A stretch of DNA of 21,025 nt from Candidatus Delongbacteria bacterium (GTDB taxonomy: Bacteria; Delongbacteria; UBA4055). Under the pieces are notes generated by a model. That model saw only the letters and a program-made list of their open reading frames with translations. It was not told the DNA's origin and did not search any database. Below, piece by piece: positions 15,925 to 21,025 of the stretch (within the stretch, counting starts at the first letter, position 1; the number at the start of each line of letters is the position of its first letter). The stretch lies in contig JAFGUL010000025.1 of the NCBI GenBank assembly GCA_016938535.1, positions 1 to 21,025 of the forward strand, read 5' to 3'. Made by a program: the position numbers and the translations under genes.

Positions 15925-16620
15925 ATGATCGTATTAAAAAGAAACTCTGAAATACCGGAACCGCTTCCCGACGGGTTCGTCGTTCTTATTGACAAGGAAG
16001 CCGGCTGCACCAGTTTTGATGTGGTCGCAAAAATGCGCAAGATACTCAAGATCAAAAAGATAGGTCATGCAGGCACACTTGACCCTTTTGCAACAGGACT
16101 GCTTATACTGCTTGTCGGTAAAGCGACCAAAATTCAGGACAGTCTGATGCTCTCCGATAAAGTTTACGAAGCGGAGATAAAGTTGGGAGAGAGAACTGAC
16201 TCATTTGACAAAACAGGTAAAATAATAGCGGAATCTGATAAAAGAGTTTCTGAAGAAGAGATAAGAGCGGCCGTAATGAGTTTTAAAGGAGAGCAGCTGC
16301 AGCTTCCGCCCATGTTTTCAGCCCTCAAAAAGGACGGAAAAAGGCTTTATGAACTTGCAAGAAAAGGCATAGAGGTGGAACGGGAGCCGAGAAAGATAAT
16401 CATTCACTCCATTGATATACTTGAATGTCTTGAAGAAAGTATCAGAATAAGAGTACATTGTTCAAAGGGTACTTACATAAGGACGCTTGCAGATGATATC
16501 GGAACCAGACTCGGTACTTATGCCTATCTTAAAGAATTGAGGCGGACAGCTGTCGGAGAACACAATGTTGAAGATTCTTTAAAGACAGATGAATTCAGAT
16601 CGAAAATTTCCGGACAATAA
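15925..16620 (+). CDS. truB: tRNA pseudouridine(55) synthase TruB
   Basis: TruB converts U55 of the tRNA T-loop to pseudouridine. The protein has 231 residues. DGFVVLIDKEAGCTSFDV starts the catalytic domain. The catalytic aspartate is Asp53 in HAGTLDPFATG. QLPPMFSALKKDGKRLYELARKG and CSKGTYIRTLADDIG are also family motifs. It is the short form without an extended C-terminal PUA-like domain. No strong ribosome site precedes the ATG; with only four bases after the nrnA stop, re-initiation is likely. It ends the operon: ribF and rpsO do not follow, and the next gene is convergent, with one base between the stop codons. Confidence 0.95.
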   Translation: MIVLKRNSEIPEPLPDGFVVLIDKEAGCTSFDVVAKMRKILKIKKIGHAGTLDPFATGLLILLVGKATKIQDSLMLSDKVYEAEIKLGERTDSFDKTGKIIAESDKRVSEEEIRAAVMSFKGEQLQLPPMFSALKKDGKRLYELARKGIEVEREPRKIIIHSIDILECLEESIRIRVHCSKGTYIRTLADDIGTRLGTYAYLKELRRTAVGEHNVEDSLKTDEFRSKISGQ

Positions 16621-16621
16621 C

Positions 16622-17566
16622 CTATTTTTTATAAACCATCAGGTCAAAATATGCTTTTGATTTAAAATTCTTTCTGAAATCCTCTCCTGAAGGTCCCCTC
16701 TGGTAAGGTACAAGTTCATTCATTTTACCGAACAGTATCCTAAGATTCAGATATCCGATCGCTATATTGTCGTTCAGCAGCATTGCCATAGATGACAGCT
16801 GTTCTGTATTATCTTCTCTTATAAAAGTTTTGTTCTGCGTAAATCCGTATTCAGTCACTCTTCTCAGAACATATTCCGGATACTGTTTTATTGAGGCCGG
16901 ACGGTCTATTTCTCTGATCGTTTTTCCATCAAGTTCGATAATGATCGTTCCGTCCGTATCAAGGATCAGTCCTGTCGAGCCCCATTCGTCTTTCATATCA
17001 CCCCATGGTTCGTATTTTTCAAGTTTCCCTGCATAGGAGATCTTCAGAGTCTGTTCAGGTTCAGCCGAAAGTGTTTTTTCGAATACGGCAGTGAAAGTGG
17101 AGTCCGATTTGAACTCGATCGAACAACTGTCTGACAGATCAAAATTATAGTAGCTCTTGTAAATATTCATTTTTGAATTGAACTGCTCAGCATCCTCGGA
17201 CAGCTTCTTTTCTATAGCGGGAGCGAATTTGCTGTTTTTGAAGTTCTTTTTAAAAACTTCAAGATCTTGTAATTTAGAACTTAGATAATGAGAAACAACA
17301 AAAGTCTCAGGTGTTGTAGTGAAAGTTACGGGAATGAACAGATCGTCAAAGAGATCAAAATCAAGATACCATGCCTGCTGGGCCAAAAGACTGTTCTTAT
17401 CTGTCTTAAGAACTCCTATTATTGAACGGGCCTGTTCGGTATGGCCTCTCTCATAGAGTTCTTTAGCGGCGGCTACTTCCTTTGAAGTTGTCATTTCCTC
17501 CGCAGTGATAAGGCAGAAGGATCCTGCAGTCAGGATCAATGCTGTTAAGATAGAAAAATATCTCAT
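16622..17566 (-). CDS. Exported protein of unknown function
   Basis: The protein has 314 residues from the ATG at 17566, which has GGGAGGA three bases upstream; that ribosome site lies within the four extra codons of an earlier in-frame TTG, so the later start is right. A signal peptide covers about 1-22 (cleavage near ITA-EE). A short helical, TPR-like segment follows (about 25-55, AAAKELYERGHTEQARSII). Next comes a mostly beta region (about 135-230) with CSIEFKSDSTFTAVF, LKISYAGKLEKYEPWGD and GLILDTDGTIIIELDG, somewhat lipocalin-like in rhythm. I recognise no family. It lies 15 bases after the 611-residue membrane protein gene and probably shares its transcript, so the two may work together at the envelope. 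Confidence 0.72.
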   Translation of the reverse strand: MRYFSILTALILTAGSFCLITAEEMTTSKEVAAAKELYERGHTEQARSIIGVLKTDKNSLLAQQAWYLDFDLFDDLFIPVTFTTTPETFVVSHYLSSKLQDLEVFKKNFKNSKFAPAIEKKLSEDAEQFNSKMNIYKSYYNFDLSDSCSIEFKSDSTFTAVFEKTLSAEPEQTLKISYAGKLEKYEPWGDMKDEWGSTGLILDTDGTIIIELDGKTIREIDRPASIKQYPEYVLRRVTEYGFTQNKTFIREDNTEQLSSMAMLLNDNIAIGYLNLRILFGKMNELVPYQRGPSGEDFRKNFKSKAYFDLMVYKK

Positions 17567-17581
17567 AAATCCTCCCAAAAT

Positions 17582-19417
17582 TTAGTTTTTCAGCTCATCA
17601 AGAGAAATAACCGAAACCTGTTTTTTGTCATCCTGTAGAATTTGCGTTATCTGTGAAAGATAGTATTTCTTAGTATCATCGTCTTTAATGATCCTCTTTA
17701 CCGCATAAATGAAATAATCCGTTTTTACACAGTAGATTACCGGTTCATCACCGCTGAGAACAGTTGTGCAGGTATTATTGTTGCCGATATGCATAATTAT
17801 GAGGTTCTTTATTATTTCTTTTGAAATTATCCCGCATTTTCCTGTCAGGGCTACGACATTTCCGCCCGAATTTCTGAGCCAGTCGTAAGCTTTCATAGCG
17901 TCATAGCCGTCTCCGAGGTCATCTTCAGTAAGCATGATCTGAGGAGATTCCCCGAGCATCTCTTTAATATTCTCCTCAAACTCTTTTCTTATAATTATCC
18001 CGGTGTTCTCGATCTCAGGAATTGATACTGCTTCATAACAGCTGAGAACAGTTTTTAAAGGGTCATTACCGGAAGTAAGAATAAGAGCCGAGGTTTTCTG
18101 AGAATGTGAGGCAAAAGGTTTCGAAGACATAAAATTCTTCGGAGCTGAGTCCGCTGAACCGGCCTCGGAAACGGAAAGGCTGTTTACCTTATATCCGCTC
18201 CTGCTGTATAATTCGATCAATCCTTCGAGAGTTCCGTCAAAATTCGAGCCTGAAATATATTTTCTCAATGAATCGAAGAGTTTTTTGGTATTGAAACATA
18301 AAAGGCCGGCATAAACCTCGCAAGCCATTCCCGGGTTGTCATTTAATTCTTCAGAGGCGGAGATCTTCATTATTCTGTTCGCAATGTTCCTGATTATTTT
18401 TCCCGATCTGATCTTTTCTTCAGAAGACTCGGATGTCGCTACCGAACTTTCATTGTTCCTGTCTTTATGGAATTTGTAGAATCTGTCGGTGAAATTATTG
18501 TCAATATCAGGATTTTGCACTGTCTGTACCATAACATAGCCGGTGAAGTTCTTCATCCCGCTTTCAAGACCGAGAAGTATTTCAGGAACACTTTTTTTCC
18601 CTTCGTAAGGAATGTGTCCGTATTCTTTCCCGTATTTTGCTTCGAGGTCATTTTTCAGCCTGGTATCACAGGCGATCTTTATACTTTCCATTCCCGGTAT
18701 TTTGAAAGCTTCGGGATTAACTCCCCTTAGATCTGATGCAAATATTACGACTTTAAGAAGTTTTTCTGTCGTGTCTATTACCTGAGTGCGGCTGCCGTCG
18801 TTATGATCAGTCTTTTTCGGGATAATATTTTTAGGAACCATATTTTTGGGTATTTTATCCTTCAGATGCGCAATTCCCGAACCGATATTTTTCAGCTTGG
18901 AAACTATCTCGGCCTTCTGTTCTTCCGTCGAGTCAGGGATCTCTCTATAGCTCTTAAATCCGAACCAGGATGAAACAGCAGCGAGTATTATCCCGAGAAT
19001 CCTGATAAACCAGCTTCTTCCGAAAGTTCTCCCGAATTCCGAAACAGAACCGTCATCGGCGAAATTTATCAGATCTTCATGCAGAGATTCTTTCTCATCT
19101 TCTTCGAGCTCATAAACAGAATCATCAATAGTGAAATTACCGTACAGGCTCGTTCTAAACACGATATTTTTAACAGAAGTCGAATCCTCGGGGTTTTCCG
19201 GCACAAGAAAAATGCCTGTAACCGGAGCGACGGTTACAGGGTCTGATGATGAAGCCTGATAAGTTATCTCCAGCCTGCCGTTCGGCTTTTTAATTCCCGA
19301 AATGATCAGTCCGCTGCTCTTTGTAAAGAATATTGAAAGCCCCGCAATGAAAAGCAGAACATATATCCCGAATATGACCCATGATCTTGTTCTCAAATCT
19401 GTTAAAAAACCCAGCAT
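17582..19417 (-). CDS. Membrane-anchored protein with two degenerate GlmU-like nucleotidyltransferase domains
   Basis: The protein has 611 residues. Transmembrane segments at about 12-31 and 136-153 enclose a roughly 100-residue, probably periplasmic loop. A linker (160-215) contains the five-residue repeat KIPKN-MVPKN-IIPKK. The cytoplasmic part shows two units that each follow the GlmU uridylyltransferase (GT-A) order. Unit 1 (about 220-415): LKVVIFASDLRG, YVMVQTVQNPDI, GKIIRNIANRIMKIS, then EVYAGLLCFNTKKLFDSLRKY and a LEGLIELYSRSGYKV helix. Unit 2 (about 441-607): SALILTSGNDP, LGDGYDAMKAYDWL, VVALTGKCGIISKEIIKNL, then PVIYCVKTDYFIYAVKRI and KKYYLSQITQIL. The nucleotide loop (LAAGxGTRM), the metal Asp of the YGD strand and the NTG asparagine are changed in both. 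Catalysis looks lost; sensing sugar nucleotides or scaffolding is possible. The homology is my reading by eye. Confidence 0.6.
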   Translation of the reverse strand: MLGFLTDLRTRSWVIFGIYVLLFIAGLSIFFTKSSGLIISGIKKPNGRLEITYQASSSDPVTVAPVTGIFLVPENPEDSTSVKNIVFRTSLYGNFTIDDSVYELEEDEKESLHEDLINFADDGSVSEFGRTFGRSWFIRILGIILAAVSSWFGFKSYREIPDSTEEQKAEIVSKLKNIGSGIAHLKDKIPKNMVPKNIIPKKTDHNDGSRTQVIDTTEKLLKVVIFASDLRGVNPEAFKIPGMESIKIACDTRLKNDLEAKYGKEYGHIPYEGKKSVPEILLGLESGMKNFTGYVMVQTVQNPDIDNNFTDRFYKFHKDRNNESSVATSESSEEKIRSGKIIRNIANRIMKISASEELNDNPGMACEVYAGLLCFNTKKLFDSLRKYISGSNFDGTLEGLIELYSRSGYKVNSLSVSEAGSADSAPKNFMSSKPFASHSQKTSALILTSGNDPLKTVLSCYEAVSIPEIENTGIIIRKEFEENIKEMLGESPQIMLTEDDLGDGYDAMKAYDWLRNSGGNVVALTGKCGIISKEIIKNLIIMHIGNNNTCTTVLSGDEPVIYCVKTDYFIYAVKRIIKDDDTKKYYLSQITQILQDDKKQVSVISLDELKN

Positions 19418-19521
19418 ATAAACAACTCCGAAGTGATATTATGAGTAATAAACTAAAAAAAGAGGAGGAAATCAATAAATATAATTTTGTTTTTTGAACT
19501 AAAGGGTTTAAATTTAGGTCT

Positions 19522-19644
19522 ATGAAGAGTAGGGGAATATCAATGAAGTCAAATTGTGATGCAAAAATGATTATACCGATCAGTATAATACCAAGTGGTA
19601 TAATACCAAAAGGTATCATTATTAAGGAGCAATTATTATGTTAA
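19522..19644 (+). CDS. Possible 40-residue leader peptide overlapping the next gene
   Basis: An open frame from ATG 19522 (or from ATG 19543, which has AGGGG upstream) ends at a TAA that overlaps the start of the 19638 gene by seven bases. Its middle encodes IIPIS-IIPSG-IIPKG, because it runs through the 15-base repeat array. The ribosome site before 19543 and the overlap suggest coupled translation, but the peptide may be only a by-product of the palindromic repeat, whose other strand also encodes a similar peptide. Confidence 0.25.
   Translation: MKSRGISMKSNCDAKMIIPISIIPSGIIPKGIIIKEQLLC
19573..19617 (+). repeat. Three tandem 15-bp palindromic units in a 5' leader
   Basis: The units are at 19573-19587, 19588-19602 and 19603-19617. 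The consensus is ATACC, four variable bases, (A/G)GTAT, then one base. Each unit can form a short hairpin, and GGTATAATACC is palindromic across the junctions. The whole of 19565-19624 can instead fold into one long imperfect stem of about 28 pairs centred on the middle unit. It lies directly before the AAGGAG ribosome site (19624-19629) of the 19638 gene. Confidence 0.65.
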
Positions 19645-20381
19645 ATAGAAAATACAAACTGGTGGTTTTATTATTTTTAGCGATATTTTTTCAAAGCTGC
19701 ATGATAACAGTTATTCTTCCTGTAAAAAGAATGAATTCTTCAACTTTTATTGATGAAAGAAAATATGAGATAGCTGTAGCAGGAGAATTGACTCAAGCCT
19801 ACAAGGTTACTGAAAAAGGTGACTATGAAGCCTCTCCAGATATAATAGCTGATCTCGAATTCGGGATAAAATTAAAGAAAGAAATTAAACTGATCGGAGA
19901 TTTCTCAATCTCAGCTAATGAAGGTAAGTCACATCACGGCTATCTTTTTATGGCGGGAATTGAAAAGGTTTTCAAATTAAAGGAAGAACTTCATTATGCA
20001 GCGACTTTTCACGGACAGTATTCTTTTAATGATGAGGAAGGTGGAAGTGAGGCATACGAGGGGTCGATCGATATCTCGTCGCAAATGTACGCTTTTGGAA
20101 TGACAAATGAAGTTGTGTATCAACCAAAAAAGAATTTTGTATTAAGGGCAGGTCTTTATTTTGATCATGTAGAGAATAGAACAACGATCAACGGAGGATA
20201 TGATTCTGATGTTGAGTTTTACGACAATGTATTCGGGATACCCGTGAAGGCATCTTTCAGATTCGGAAGATTTGAATTATTCGGCGGTACTTCATTCTTG
20301 TTTAATACTGCAAGCAGCAAATTTCAGAAGGATACTTCAGTTTTGTATTTGGGATCAAAATTTTCATTTGGAGAATTATAA
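19638..20381 (+). CDS. Probable lipoprotein/outer-membrane beta-barrel protein
   Basis: The protein has 247 residues. The signal sequence MLNRKYKLVVLLFLAIFFQSC has a cysteine at 21 that could be the lipidated residue, though the box FQSC is loose. From about residue 40 the sequence alternates polar and hydrophobic residues in strands (IIADLEFGIKL, IKLIGDFSISA, HYAATFHGQYSF, NFVLRAGLYFDHV, FELFGGTSFLF) and ends LYLGSKFSFGEL. This is the pattern of a small outer-membrane barrel ending in an aromatic-rich strand. The family is not recognised. AAGGAG lies 8 bases before the ATG, and a palindromic repeat leader precedes it, hinting at regulated expression. It is followed by the AAA ATPase with its own promoter. 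Confidence 0.65.
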   Translation: MLNRKYKLVVLLFLAIFFQSCMITVILPVKRMNSSTFIDERKYEIAVAGELTQAYKVTEKGDYEASPDIIADLEFGIKLKKEIKLIGDFSISANEGKSHHGYLFMAGIEKVFKLKEELHYAATFHGQYSFNDEEGGSEAYEGSIDISSQMYAFGMTNEVVYQPKKNFVLRAGLYFDHVENRTTINGGYDSDVEFYDNVFGIPVKASFRFGRFELFGGTSFLFNTASSKFQKDTSVLYLGSKFSFGEL

Positions 20382-20393
20382 TTTCAAGTTTTC

Positions 20394-20422
20394 TTGACAA
20401 TTAGCACAAATTGGAGTATATT
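20394..20422 (+). promoter_or_regulatory. Strong sigma70-like promoter of the AAA ATPase gene
   Basis: TTGACA (20394-20399), a perfect -35 box, and TATATT (20417-20422) are exactly 17 bases apart. The -10 box lies in the centre of the palindrome at 20410-20427, so a protein bound there would block the promoter. Confidence 0.7.
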
Positions 20423-20427
20423 CCAAT
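20410..20427. promoter_or_regulatory. Operator-like palindrome over the -10 box
   Basis: ATTGGAGTATATTCCAAT is symmetrical except for one base pair in each half. A near-identical copy (two base changes) lies 32 bp downstream, which is about three helical turns. The repressor is unknown. Confidence 0.6.
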
Positions 20428-20441
20428 AAAATCATTAAAAA

Positions 20442-20459
20442 ATCGGAGTGTATTCCAAT
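20442..20459. promoter_or_regulatory. Operator-like palindrome over the ribosome site and start codon
   Basis: ATCGGAGTGTATTCCAAT is the second copy of the element at 20410-20427. Its GGAG serves as the ribosome site and its last two bases are the first two of the ATG at 20458, so the element contains the whole translation start. This leaves open whether the site acts in DNA, in mRNA, or both. Confidence 0.6.
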
Positions 20460-21025
20460 GATAGACGAAATTATTGAAACATACAGAAGGCTTCTTGACG
20501 AAACAGATTTCGATAAACACCGATATTTGTTCGATCAGTTCAGCCTAAAAAACAGGTTGACCGGTCTGGTCGGTCCGAGGGGTTCGGGGAAGACAACTAT
20601 GTTATTTCAATATATTAAAGAAAAAATTGAGAATAAAGACGAGTGTGTTTATGCTTCTTTAGACAGCATTTATTTTCTTCAGGTCAATCTGTTAGACTTC
20701 GTGAAAGAATTATACGAAAAGAACGGCGTGAAATATTTTTTCTTTGACGAAGTGCACAAATACAGGAACTGGAGCCATGAATTAAAAAATATCTATGATT
20801 CATTTCCCAAAATAAAAACGGTTTTTTCAGGTAGTTCAAGCTTAGATCTTATCAAAGGTAATTACGATCTTTCAAGGCGCGGAAAAATATACAGGCTTCG
20901 GGGACTTTCTTTCAGAGAATATCTTTTTTTCAAAGCGGGGATCAGTCTTGATTCAGTTAAATTTGAGGATATGATCAAAAACCCCAACAAAAGCTGCGAA
21001 ATCATAGCTAAAACCGAAAAACTGA
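20458..21025 (+). CDS. AAA ATPase of the AAA_14/DUF4143 type, 3' end outside window
   Basis: The frame is open from the ATG at 20458 to the window edge (189 codons). Walker A is GPRGSGKTT (residues 39-47), and Walker B is YFFFDEVHKY near residue 97. A sensor-like strand reads VFSGSSSLDL (about 121-130), then SRRGKIYRLRGLSFREYLFF. This is the standard first half of the widespread AAA_14/DUF4143 proteins, whose cellular role is unclear and which often occur in variable gene sets. GGAG lies 9 bases before the ATG, within the second palindrome. The strong promoter with two palindromes indicates tight control. The C-terminal DUF4143 part, if present, is not visible here. Confidence 0.88.
   Translation, partial: MIDEIIETYRRLLDETDFDKHRYLFDQFSLKNRLTGLVGPRGSGKTTMLFQYIKEKIENKDECVYASLDSIYFLQVNLLDFVKELYEKNGVKYFFFDEVHKYRNWSHELKNIYDSFPKIKTVFSGSSSLDLIKGNYDLSRRGKIYRLRGLSFREYLFFKAGISLDSVKFEDMIKNPNKSCEIIAKTEKL

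Noticed and set aside
19441..19497. An 18-codon ORF with an AGAGGAGGA-like sequence inside it.
   Set aside because: The ribosome-site-like sequence is within the ORF, not before it, and no start follows it at proper spacing.
19290..19619. Minus-strand open frame of 109 codons crossing the intergenic region, starting MIPFGIIPLGIIL.
   Set aside because: Its start is the palindromic repeat read backwards and its end runs into the 611-residue protein gene in another frame; no ribosome site was seen.

Overview
The window looks like a chromosomal piece of a Gram-negative bacterium of the FCB superphylum (Fibrobacteres-Chlorobi-Bacteroidetes and relatives). The evidence is a secreted protein with a type IX secretion (T9SS) type A C-terminal sorting domain (896-2335), KdsB for Kdo/LPS synthesis, Bat (aerotolerance-type) proteins, a probable outer-membrane lipoprotein and Dxs of the MEP pathway. 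I cannot name the phylum from this sequence alone. No rRNA, tRNA, CRISPR array, insertion sequence or integrase was seen.

Layout. (1) 1-4308, accessory: a 5'-truncated spermidine synthase-like gene; a T9SS cargo protein; a structured leader; a cysteine-free legumain/caspase-like protein; and, on the minus strand, a class II Fic AMP-transferase whose promoter is flanked by two copies of a 25-bp palindrome. (2) 4309-6056, minus strand: batB-batC, overlapping by ATGA. (3) 6204-9701, plus strand: a small charged exported protein, then response regulator-kdsB-dxs with overlapping ends. (4) 9710-16620: a classic translation/transcription operon, rimP-nusA-L7Ae-like-infB-rbfA-nrnA-truB, preceded by a promoter and a terminator hairpin that lies inside the rimP leader and is probably an attenuator. 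(5) 16622-19417, minus strand: an exported protein of unknown function and a membrane-anchored protein in which I see two tandem, degenerate GlmU-like nucleotidyltransferase domains. (6) 19418-21025: a 15-bp-period palindromic repeat and possible leader ORF, a probable lipoprotein/beta-barrel protein, and the start of an AAA ATPase of the AAA_14/DUF4143 kind. The ATPase promoter -10 box and its start codon each sit in a copy of the same 18-bp palindrome.

How the genes fit together. The rimP-truB block makes ribosome maturation factors (RimP, RbfA), initiation factor 2, transcription factor NusA, an RNA-binding L7Ae-like protein, nanoRNase NrnA and tRNA pseudouridine synthase, in tight and often overlapping order. 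KdsB and Dxs feed envelope and isoprenoid synthesis. The accessory genes at both ends (Fic and AAA ATPase) share one design: a sigma70-like promoter controlled by two copies of a gene-specific palindrome. The most unusual items are these paired operators, the pseudo-enzyme candidates (cysteine-less peptidase, degenerate tandem GlmU-like protein) and the two structured leaders at 2350-2500 and 19565-19637. No gene interval exceeds 300 bases.
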